A stretch of DNA of 64,000 nucleotides from contig CAVXGZ010000002.1 of NCBI GenBank assembly GCA_963761325.1, positions 1,302,001 through 1,366,000 on the forward strand, read 5' to 3'. Below are positions 47,301 through 58,000 of this stretch, one piece after another (position 1 is the stretch's first letter; each line of letters opens with the position of its first letter). A program made the position numbers and the translations under genes. The notes below the pieces were generated by a model. That model had not been told where the DNA came from, searched no databases, and was given only the letters and a program-made list of their open reading frames with translations. Source of the DNA: Streptantibioticus_C sp963761325. Lineage in GTDB: Bacteria > Actinomycetota > Actinomycetes > Streptomycetales > Streptomycetaceae.

Positions 47301-50300
47301 TGGTCCGCGGCACCGCCGTCAACCAGGACGGCGCGTCCAACGGCCTGACCGCGCCCAACGGCCCCTCGCAGGAACGGGTCATCCGGCAGGCGTTGGCCAA
47401 CGCCCGGCTCACCACCTCGGACGTGGACGTGGTCGAGGCGCACGCCACCGGGACCAAGCTCGGCGACCCGATCGAGGCGCAGGCGGTGCTCGCCACCTAC
47501 GGCCAGGACCGCCCCGCCGACCAGCCGTTGTGGCTCGGCTCGCTCAAGTCCAACCTCGGCCACGCCCAGGCGGCGGCCGGCGCCGGCGGCGTGATCAAGA
47601 TGGTCATGGCGATGCGCCACGGGATCCTGCCCAAGACCCTGCACGTGGACGCGCCCAACCCTGAGGTCGACTGGTCGGCCGGCGCCGTGGAACTGCTGAC
47701 CGAGTCCCGGCCCTGGCCGCGGGCCGGCCGCCCGCGCCGGGCCGGCGTCTCCTCGTTCGGCGTGAGCGGCACCAACGCCCACGTCATCCTGGAGGAGCCG
47801 ACCGACGAACACCCGGCGCCGGCCCCGGCGCCCGAGCCGGCCGCGGCACCCGGCGGCACGCTGCCGTTCGTGCTGTCGGCGAAGAACGACGACGCGCTCC
47901 GCGAGCAGGCGGCCCGCCTGCTCGCGGCGGTGCAGGACGCCCCCGAGCAGCCGCCGGCCGACATCGCCCGCTCGCTGGTGGAGACCCGGGCCACCCTGGA
48001 GCACCGCGCGGTGGTGCTCGCCGACGAACATCGCGGACTCACCGCGGGGCTGGCCGCGCTCGCCACCGGCACCGCGGACCCCGGCGCGATCTCGCGCACC
48101 GGGGACGCGGGCCGCGGCGGCGTGGTCTTCGTCTTCCCCGGCCAGGGGTCGCAGTGGGTCGGCATGGCCGTCGGACTGCTGGAGACCTCCGAGGTGTTCG
48201 CGAGGCGGATCGCGGAGTGCGACGAGGCGCTGCGCGAGTTCGTCGACTGGTCGCTGGCCGACGTGCTGCGCGCCGAGGGCGACGAGGGCGCCAAGTGGCT
48301 GGACCAGGTGGACGTGCTGCAGCCGGTGCTGTGGGCGGTGATGGTCTCGCTGGCCGAGCTGTGGCGCTCGGTGGGCGTCGTGCCGTCCGCGGTGATCGGC
48401 AACTCGCAGGGCGAGATCGCCGCGGCCGTGGTGTCCGGCGCGCTGACCCTCCGGGACGGCGCCCGGGTGGTCGCCGAGCGCAGCCGGCTCGCCATCGAAC
48501 TGCTCGCCGGACGCGGCGGAATGATGGCGGTGGCGCTGCCGCGCGCCGAGACGGTGGCACTGCTGGAGCCCTGGGAGGGCCGGGCCTCGGTCGGCGTGGT
48601 CAACAGCCCGTACTCCACGGTGGTTTCGGGACAGGCGGCCGCGCTGGAGGAACTGCTCGCGGTCTGCGAGGAGCGCGGCATCCGGGCCAAGGCCATCCCG
48701 GCGACGTTCGCCTCGCACGGTCCGGAGGCCGACGTCATGCGGGAGCGGCTGCTCGAACTGCTGCGCCCGGTGGAGCCGCGTGAGCCGAAGGTGCCGTTCT
48801 ACTCCACGGTGCTGGGCCGCCGGCTGGAGTCCGAACGGCTGGACACCGGCTACTGGTTCGAGAACATGCGCCGCGAAGTGCTCTTCGAGGAGACCACCCG
48901 CGTGCTGCTGGCCGAGGGGCGGTCGCTGTTCATCGAGATGAGCCCGCACCCGGTGATGGCCGCCGCGCTGTCCGAGACGGTGGAGGACGCGGGCGCGCGG
49001 GCCGCGGTGCTGGGCACCCTGCGCCGCCAGGAGGGCGGCGGTCAGCGCTGGCTGCGCGCGCTGTCCGAGGCGTTCGCGCACGGCGTGGACGTCGACTGGG
49101 ACGTGGTCCTGCGCGACCGCGGCGGCCGGCGGATCGACCTGCCCACCTACGCCTTCCAGCGCAAGCGCTACTGGCCGGCGACCGCCCCGGTGATCGGCGC
49201 GGTCAGCGCGGCCGGCGTGCAGCCGGCCGACCACCCGCTGCTGGCGGTCGCCGTCCCGATGGCCGACGGCGAGGGCGTGCTCTACACCGGCCGCCTCGCC
49301 CTGTCCACCCACCCCTGGCTGGCCGAACACGCCGTCCTGGGCACCGTGTTGCTGCCCGGCACCGCCTTCGTCGACCTCGCGCTGCGCGCCGGGGAGCACG
49401 TCGGCTGCCCGCGTCTTGAGGAGTTGGTGCTGCGGGCGCCGCTGACCCTGCCGGAGCTCGGCGGCGTGCGGCTGCAGGTCGCGGTCGGCGGGCCCGAACC
49501 GGACGGCGGCCGCTCGTTCACCGTCTACTCCCAGCCGGAGTCGGCGGAGCCGTCCGCGCCGTGGACCACGCACGCCACCGGAACCCTGCTCGCCGCCGCC
49601 CCGGCCGAGCCGTTCGACCTGGCGCAGTGGCCGCCGGCGGGCGCGGAGCCGGTGCCCGTCGAGGGCTGGTACGACGGCGCCGCGGCGGCCGGCTACGGCT
49701 ACGGGCCGACCTTCCGCGGGCTGCGCTCGGTGTGGCGCCGCGGCGACGAGGTGTTCGCAGAGATCGCGCTGCCGGAGCAGGCGCACGACGGCACCGACCG
49801 GTTCGGCGTCCACCCGGCGCTGCTGGACGCCGCGCTGCACGCGATGGGCCCGTCCGGGCTGCTGCCGGACACCGGGCAGATCCGGTTGCCGTTCTCCTGG
49901 AGCGGCGTCAGCCTGCACGCCACCGGCGCGGTCGGCCTGCGGGTCCGGCTCACCGCGCAGGGCCCCGACACGATCCGGCTCCAGGCCGCCGACGCGGCCG
50001 GCCGCCCGGTGGTCGCCGCCGAGTCGCTGGCCACCAGGACCGTCACCTCCGGTGAACTGCGGGTGGCCGGCGACGTCACCCGCGACTGCCTGTTCACCCT
50101 CGACTGGACGCAGCCCAGGGCGCTGCCCGCCGCCGCGGTCCCGGCGGCGTGGGCGGTGGTCGGCGACGACACGGCCGGCATCGCCGAGCAACTGGTCAGC
50201 CAGGTCGGCCGGTTGGACTGGCACCCGGACTTCGCCACGCTCACCGAGGCGCTCGACACCGGCCGCGAGGTCCCCGACGTCGTCGTCTGGTCCGGCGACC

Positions 50301-51994
50301 GCGACCCGGGCGCGGACGGTTCGCCGGCGGCCGGGGCGCGGGCCGAGACCGCCGCGATGCTGGAGCGGTTGCACGCCTTCCTCGACGAACCCCGGCTCGC
50401 CGACGCCACGTTGCTGGTCCTGACCACCGGCGCCGTCGCGGTGACCGGCACCGAGGACGTGCCCGGCCTCGCCGCCGCCGCGGCCCGCGGCCTGGTCCGC
50501 TCCGCGCAGAGCGAGAACCCCGGCCGCGTCGTGCTGGCCGACCTCGACGACGACCCGGCCTCGGTGGCCCGGCTGCCGTTCCTGGTGGCCGCCGACGAGC
50601 CCCAACTCGCCCTGCGGGCCGGCACGGTGCTGGTGCCCAGGCTGGCGCGGGCCGCCACAGTCCCGGTGGAGCGCACCGCCCGCGAGGACGCCCGGGTGCT
50701 GATCACCGGCGGCACCGGGACGCTCGGCGCGCTGGTCGCCCGTCACCTGGCCGCCGAGTACGGCGTCCGCGAACTGCTGCTGCTCAGCCGCAGCGGCGAG
50801 AAGGCGGAAGGCGCCGCCGAACTCGTCGCCGAACTCGCCGAGTCGGGCGCGCACGCCCGGATCGTCACCTGCGACGCCGCCGACCGCGGGCAACTCGCGG
50901 CGATCCTGGCAGACCACCCGGTCACCGGCGTCGTGCACGCCGCCGGCGTCCTCGACGACGGCGTGATCGGCTCGCTCACCGCCGGCCACGTGGAGCGGGT
51001 GCTGCGCCCCAAGGTGGACGCCGCGGTGAACCTGCACGAGCTGACCGCCGGCCTCGACCTCGACATGTTCGTGCTGTTCTCCTCCGCGGCCGCCACCATG
51101 GGCTCCGCCGGGCAGGGCAACTACGCCGCCGCCAACGCCTTCCTGGACGCCCTCGCCCAGCACCGCCGCGCCCAGGGGCGGACCGCCGTGTCGATCGGCT
51201 GGGGCATGTGGGCGCTGGCCAGCGGGATGACCCGGCACCTGGACAGCCGAGACCTGGCCAAGGCGGCCGGCGGCGGCACGGCCCTGGACGCCGACGACGG
51301 CATGGCGCTGTTCGACGCCGCGCACGGGGCAGGCGGTGCAGCTCCGGCGCACCTGGTGGCGGCCCGGCTCGACCTGGCCGGACTGCGGGTGAGCGCCGCC
51401 TCCCTCCCGGTGCCGGCGGTGCTGCACGGCCTGGTGCCGCCGCCGGTGCGCCGGGCGGCGGACGGCGGCGGCTCCGACAACGGCTCCGGCCTGCGACGGA
51501 GGCTCGCCGAGCTGTCCGAGGGCGAACGCCGGCGCACGCTGGTCGAGTTGGTCCGCGGCGAGGTCGCCTCGGTGCTCGGTCACGCCACCGCCGACGGCAT
51601 CGATCCCGAACGCGGCTTCACCGAGCTGGGGTTCAGCTCGCTGACCGCCATCGAGATCCGCAACCGGCTGGCCGGCGCGACCGGGCTGCGGCTGCCCACC
51701 ACGCTGATCTTCGACTACCCGACGGTCAGCCGGCTCGCCCAGCAGCTCTACACGCAACTCGTGGTCGACGGCCCGGCCGACCCGGCCCCGCTGCTCGACC
51801 GGATCGCCGAGTTCGAGACGGGGCTGGCCGCCACCGGGGACCCGCAGACCCGCGACCGGATCGTGCGGCGACTGCAGGCCCTGCTCGCCAAGTTCGACCC
51901 GCACGAGGACGCGGAGGCCGGGACCGTGGACCTGGACTCCGCCTCCGACGAGCAGATGTTCTCGCTGATCGACGACGAGCTGGGGGCGCTGTGA
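41315..51994 (+). CDS. Modular type I polyketide synthase (modules m9, m10), both dehydrating
   Basis: 3559 residues from ATG 41315, which shares its A with the TGA of gene 3; a GGGGG stretch lies seven bases upstream. Docking helix at residues 1-32. m9: KS from 33, AT 564-850, DH 925-1205, KR to about 1590, ACP 1628-1712. m10: KS from 1734, AT 2269-2570, DH 2636-2910, KR 2926-3370, ACP 3392-3480. The tail ends SDEQMFSLIDDELGAL. No ER is present, so both modules should leave a double bond and together a conjugated diene. m9 uses malonyl-CoA. m10 has an AT with GNSQGE and FASH and an ACP with SSL instead of DSL. Gene 5 begins 39 bp further on. Confidence 0.97.
41411..46455 (+). other. PKS module m9: KS-AT(malonyl)-DH-KR(B-like)-ACP
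   Basis: KS Cys 41921-41923 in VDSACSSS; this KS diverges from its siblings (GINPREA for GISPREA, DGMGMAEGAAMLL for DGTGWGEGVGVLL). AT about 43003-43870: GHSIGE Ser 43271-43273, HAFH 43571-43582, malonyl, in a TTG/GTG-rich DNA patch. DH about 44089-44930: His 44189-44191 in HVVLADTLLP (Ala for the usual Gly), YGPTFRGL, Asp 44681-44683. KR: GGTGVLG near 45410, VADA where LDD stands, GQGNYAAAN; the retained last Asp suggests B type. ACP Ser 46340-46342. Expected product is an unbranched trans double bond. Confidence 0.9.
46514..51760 (+). other. PKS module m10: KS-AT(unusual GNSQG/FASH)-DH-KR(B)-ACP(SSL)
   Basis: KS Cys 47036-47038; its His motif reads EAHATGT (47438-47458). AT about 48119-49030: GNSQGE with Ser 48404-48406 and Asn in place of His; FASH at 48707-48718 preceded by PAT rather than PVDY. 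The substrate is not malonyl by pattern; methylmalonyl or a larger or different alkylmalonyl unit is possible. DH about 49220-50050 has the full HAVLGTVLLP motif (His 49328-49330) and Asp 49826-49828. KR with LDDG 50950-50961 and GQGNYAAAN, B type. ACP: LGFSSL, with the presumed phosphopantetheine Ser at 51638-51640 preceded by Ser instead of Asp. Confidence 0.88.
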
Positions 51995-52033
51995 ACACGC
52001 TCTCCCACGCACCGCTGACACCTGGAGGCCCCG

Positions 52034-55000
52034 ATGGCGAATGAGGACCGGCTCCGGGAGTACCTCAAGCGGGCCACCGCCGAACTGACCCAGGTGCGGC
52101 AGCGGCTGCGCGCGGCGGAGGCCGCCGACCACGAGCCCATCGCCATCGTCGGCATGAGCTGCCGCTACCCGGGCGGCGTGGACAGCCCGGAGGCCTTGTG
52201 GCGGCTGGTGTCCGAGGGCACCGACGCGATCGCCGGCTTCCCGGCCGACCGCGGCTGGGACCTGCGCTACTTCGACGCGGCCGAGTCCGGCGGCGCCTCG
52301 TTCACCCGCGAGGGCGGCTTCCTCTACGACGTCGCCGACTTCGACCCGTCCCTGTTCGGCATCTCGCCCCGCGAGGCGCTGGCGATGGACCCCCAGCAGC
52401 GGCTGATGCTGGAGACCTCGTGGGAGGCCCTGGAGCGGGCCGGCATCGACCCGCTGTCCCTGCGCGGCAGCCGCACCGGCGTGTTCGCCGGCGTGATGTA
52501 CAACGAGTACGCCTCGCGGGCCCTGGCCATCCCGGAGGGCGTGGCCGGCTATCTCGGCACCGGCAGCGCGCCCAGCGTCGTGACCGGCCGGATCTCCTAC
52601 ACCCTCGGCCTGGAGGGGCCGGCCGTCACCATCGACACGGCCTGCTCCTCCTCGCTGGTGGCCATGCACCTCGCCTCCCAGGCGCTGCGCAACGACGAGT
52701 GCACCCTCGCGCTGGCCGGCGGCGTCGCGGTGATGATCACCCCCAACACCTTCGTCGACTTCGGGATGTCCGGCGGGCTGTCCCCGGCCGGCCGCTGCAA
52801 GGCGTTCGGCGCCGACGCGGACGGCAGCGGCTGGGGCGAGGGCGTCGGCATGCTGCTTCTGGAGCGGCTGTCCGACGCCCGGCGCAACGGCCACCCCGTG
52901 CTGGCCGTGGTCCGCGGCACCGCGGTCAACCAGGACGGCGCCTCCAGCGGCCTGACCGCGCCCAACGGCCCGTCCCAGCAGCGGGTGATCCGGCAGGCGT
53001 TGGCCAGTGCCCGGCTCTCCGCCGCCGACGTGGACGTGGTGGAGGCGCACGGCACCGGCACCGTGCTCGGCGACCCGATCGAGGCGCAGGCGGTGCTCGC
53101 CACCTACGGCCAGGAGCGGTCCGGCGGACGGCCGTTGTGGCTCGGTTCGCTCAAGTCGAACATCGGACACACCCAGGCGGCGGCCGGCGTCGGCGGCGTC
53201 ATCAAGATGGTCATGGCCATGCGCCACGGCATCCTGCCCAGGACCCTGCACGCCGACGAGCCGTCGCCGCACGTGGACTGGTCGGCCGGCGCCGTCGAAC
53301 TGCTCACCGAGGCCCGGGAGTGGCCGCGGACCGGCGAGCCGCGCCGCGCGGGCGTCTCCTCCTTCGGCGTCAGCGGCACGAACGCGCACGCGATCATCGA
53401 GCAGGCCCCGCCGGAGCCGGCCTCCGAGGACGAGCCCGCGGCGAAGCGGTCCGGCGGGCTGGTGCCGTGGGTGGTGTCCGGCAAGACCGCCGCCGCGCTG
53501 CACGGCCAGGCCGCCCGGCTGCTGGAACGGCTGGACGCCGCCGACCCGGTCGCCCCGGTGGACGCCGCGCTGTCGCTGGTCTCCTCCCGGGCAGCCCTGG
53601 AGCACCGCGCGGTGGTGCTGGGCTCCGACGCCGAAGCCCTCGCCCGGGGGCTGGCCGCGCTGGCCCGGGGCGAGGACGTCCCCGCGGTGGTCACCCGCAC
53701 CGGTGACATGGGCCGCGGCGAGGCGGTGTTCGTCTTCCCCGGCCAGGGGTCGCAGTGGGTCGGCATGGCGGTCGGACTGCTGGACTCCTCGCCGGTCTTC
53801 CGGGCCCGGATCGAGGAGTGCGAACGCGCGCTCGGCGCCTTCGCCGACTGGTCCCTGACCGAGGTCCTGCGGGCCGAGGGCGACGAGGGCGCCGGGTGGC
53901 TGGCGCGGGTGGACGTGGTGCAGCCCGTGCTGTGGGCGGTCATGGTCTCGCTCGCGGAGCTGTGGCGCTCGGCCGGCGTCACCCCGTCGGCGGTGGTCGG
54001 CCACTCGCAGGGCGAGATCGCCGCGGCGGTGGTGGCCGGCGCGCTCAGCGTCGAGGACGGCGCCCGGGTGGTCGCGCTGCGCAGCCGGCTGATCGGCCAG
54101 GTGCTGTCGGGACTCGGCGGCATGGTGTCCGTCGCCCTGCCGCGCGCCGACGTGGTGGAACTGCTGGCGCCCTGGGGCGAGGACCTGTCGGTCGCCGCCG
54201 TCAACGGGCGCACCTCCACCGTGGTCTCGGGCGACGCCGGCGCGCTGGAGCAGTTGCTGGCCGGCTGCGGGGAGCGCGGGATCCGCGCCCGGCGCATCCC
54301 GGTGGACTACGCGTCGCACTCCGCGCAGGTGGAGCGCATCCGCGAACAGCTGCTGAGCGACCTCGCCCCGATCGGCCCGCGCTCCGCCCAGGTGCCCTTC
54401 TACTCCGCCGTGACCGGCGGCTGGGCCGACACGGCCGGCCTGGACGCCGGGTACTGGTTCGAGAACCTGCGCCGGGAAGTGCTGTTCGAGGAGACCACCC
54501 GCGTCCTGCTCGGCGAGGGACGCTCGCTGTTCATCGAGATGAGCGCCCACCCGGTGCTCACCGCCGGACTGGCGGAGACCGTCGAGGACACCGGCGCCCG
54601 CGCCGCGGTGCTGACCACCCTGCGCCGCAACGAGGGCGGCGAGGAGCGCTGGCTGCGCGCGCTCGCCGAGGCCTACGTGCACGGTGTCGCGGTGGACTGG
54701 ACCGCGGTCTTCGCCGGCTGGGGCGGCCGCCGCGTCGACCTGCCCACCTACGCCTTCCAGCGCAAGCGCTACTGGCTGGACACCCTGCCCATCGGCCTGC
54801 TGGCGCCGGACGCGAACGCCTCCGCGCCCTCGTCGTGGCGCTACGAGATCGGCTGGAAGCCGGTACCGGTACGTTCGGCCGCGCTGAGCGGAGCGTGGCT
54901 GCTGCCCTTCCCGGCCGGCCTGGCGGACGACCCGCTGGTGGCCGCCTGCCGCGCGGCGCTGGAGGGTGCCGGGGCCACCGTGGTCCCGTTGGAGCTGGCG

Positions 55001-58000
55001 CCGGCCGGCAACGACCGGCACGCGCTGGCCGGACGGCTCGGCGAGCTGACCCGCGAGCGGCCGCTCGCCGGCGTGCTGTCGCTCCTGGCGCTCAGCGAGG
55101 ACGCCCGGCCAGACGAGGAGAGCGTCCCGGCCGGGCTGGCCGACACACTCGCCCTGCTGCAGGCCCTGCACGACGCGCGGATCGAACCGCCGCTGTGGTG
55201 CGCCACCCGCGGCGCGGTCTCCACCGGCGCCGACGACGAACTCACCCATCCGGTGCAGGCGTTGATCTGGGGATTCGGCCGGATCGCCGCCAACGAGTAC
55301 CCGCGCTGGGGCGGACTGGTCGACCTGGGCGAGGCCGCGGGGGAGCGCGAGGTCTCCTGGCTGCCCGGCGTGCTGGCCCGGGAGGCGGGCGAGGACCAGG
55401 TCGCGCTGCGCGACTCCGGCGTCCTCGTGCCGCGCCTGGCCCGCGCCCTAGTCGGCGAGAAGACCGCCAGGCGCGAGTGGAAGCCGTCCGGAACGGTCCT
55501 GGTCACCGGCGCCACCGGCGGCATCGGCACCCACGTCGCCCGCTGGCTCGCCCGCAGCGGCGCCGACCACCTGCTGCTGATCAGCCGCCGCGGCCACGCC
55601 GCGCCCGGCGCCGGGGAACTGGTCGCCGAACTCACCGGACTCGGCGCCCGCGTCACGCTGGCCGCCGCGGACCCGGCCGACCGCGACACGCTGGCCGGAC
55701 TGCTCGCCGACATCCCCGCGGAACACCCGCTCACCGCGGTCTTCCACGCGGCCGGCGTGGTCGACTCCAGCATCCTCGACTCGCTCACCGTCGAGCGGAT
55801 GGGCAACGCCCTGCGGGCCAAGCTCCAGGTCGCCGTCAACCTGCACGAGCTGACCCGGGACCACGAGCTGTCCGCCTTCGTGCTCTTCTCCTCGCTGGCC
55901 GGCATCTTCGGCGCCGCGGGCGAGGGCAACTACGGCCCGGGCAATGCCTACCTGGACGCCCTGGCCCAGCACCGCCGGGCGCACGGCCTGCCCGCCACCT
56001 CCATCGCCTGGGGCTCCTGGGCCGGCGCCGGCATGGCCGAGGGCGACATCGGCGACGCGATGAGCCGGCACGGCATCCCGCGGATGGAACCCGAACTGGC
56101 CATCGCCGGGCTGCAGCAGGCGCTCGACCACGAGGACACCGCCATCGCGGTGGCCGACATCCGCTGGGAGACCTTCTCCTACTTCTTCACCGCCACCAAC
56201 CCCACCCACCTCCTCGACGACCTGCCCGAACTGCGCCGCCTCGCGCCGCCGGCCCCGGACGCCCCGCAGGAGGCCGCGGCGGACGTCCCGCCGCTGGTGG
56301 CCACCCTGCTGGCGGCCACCGAGGCCGAACGCAACCGCGCCCTGCTCGGCCTGGTGCGCGACCAGGTCCGGATGGTGCTCGGCTACGAGTCCGTCGACGA
56401 CGTCGAGCCGGGGCAGCCGTTCCAGAACCTCGGCCTGTCCTCCGCCGGCTCCGTCGAACTGCGCAACCGCATCACCCTGACGACCGGCCTGCGCGTGCCG
56501 GCGACCGTCGTCTTCGACTACCCCAACTGCACCGAGCTGGCCCGCTACCTCGGCTCCCAACTGCTCGGCCCGCAGGCGCGGAACGCGGCCCCGGCCGAGC
56601 GCACCGTGATCGTCGCGGACGCCGAGGAACCCATCGCGATCGTCGGCATGAGCTGCCGCTTCCCCGGCGGGGTCCGGTCGCCGGAGGACCTGTGGGACCT
56701 GGTGCGCAGCGGCACGGACGCGATGACCGGCCTGCCGGACGACCGCGGCTGGGACATCGACGCCCTCTACCACCCGGACCCCGAGCACGCCGGCACCAGC
56801 TACGCGCGCGACGGCGGATTCGTCCCCGACGCCACCGAGTTCGACGCGGCGCTCTTCGGCATCTCGCCCCGTGAGGCACTGGCCATGGACCCGCAGCAGC
56901 GGCTGCTGCTGGAGGCGTCCTGGGAGGTCTTCGAACGCGCCGGGCTCGACCCGCGTTCGCTGCGCGGCAGCCAGACCGCGGTGTTCGCCGGGACCGGCGG
57001 CCACGACTACATCAGCCTGCTGTCCGCCTCGGGCGAGTCCACCGACGGCTACCTGGCCACCGGTGCCTCGCCGAGCGTGGTGTCCGGGCGGGTGGCCTAC
57101 GTCTTCGGCCTCGAAGGCCCGGCCGTCACGGTCGACACCGCCTGCTCCTCCTCGCTGGTGGCCCTGCACCTCGCGGTGCACGCGCTGCGCCGCGGCGAGT
57201 GCGACCTGGCGCTGGCCGGCGGCGTGTCGGTGCTCTCCAGCCCCAGCATCTTCGTCGAGTTCAGCAGCCAGGGCGGCATGTCCTCCGACGGCCGCTGCAA
57301 GTCCTTCGCCGACGCCGCCGACGGCACCGGCTGGGGCGAGGGCGTCGGCGTGCTCCTCGTCGAGCGGCTGTCCGACGCGCGGCGCAACGGGCACCAGGTG
57401 CTCGCGGTCGTCCGCGGCTCCGCCATCAACTCCGACGGCACCTCGAACGGGCTCACCGCGCCCAACGGGCTGGCCCAGCAGCGGGTGATCCGCCAGGCCC
57501 TGGCCGGCGCCGGACTCGGCTTCGCCGACGTGGACGTCGTCGAGGCGCACGGCACCGGCACGACGCTGGGCGACCCGATCGAGGCGCAGGCGCTGCTCGC
57601 CACCTACGGCCAGGACCGCCCCGACGACCGGCCGTTGTGGCTCGGCTCGGTCAAGTCCAACATCGGCCACACCCAGGCCGCCGCCGGCGCCGCCGGTCTG
57701 ATCAAGATGGTCATGGCCATCCAGCACGGCGAACTGCCCCGGACCCTGCACGTGGACGCGCCGTCCGCGCACGTCGACTGGTCGGCCGGCGCGGTGCGGC
57801 TGCTCACCGAGCCCCGGCCCTGGCCGCAGGGCGACGGGCCGCGCCGGGCCGGGATCTCGTCGTTCGGGATCAGCGGCACCAACGCGCACACCATCATCGA
57901 GCAGGCCGTCGAACCCGAGCGGGAGCCGGCAGCGGCCGACGACCGCGCCGTGCCCGGCCTGCTGCCGTGGCTGGTCTCGGGCGACTCCGCCGAAGCCCTG

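Noticed and set aside
42857..55249. Very long open frame on the - strand (over 4000 codons) opposite PKS genes 4 and 5
   Set aside because: Shadow of the PKS genes: in very high-GC DNA the complementary frame rarely meets a stop. The translation is low-complexity Arg/Gly/His-rich with no domain, and the + strand has unbroken PKS motifs.
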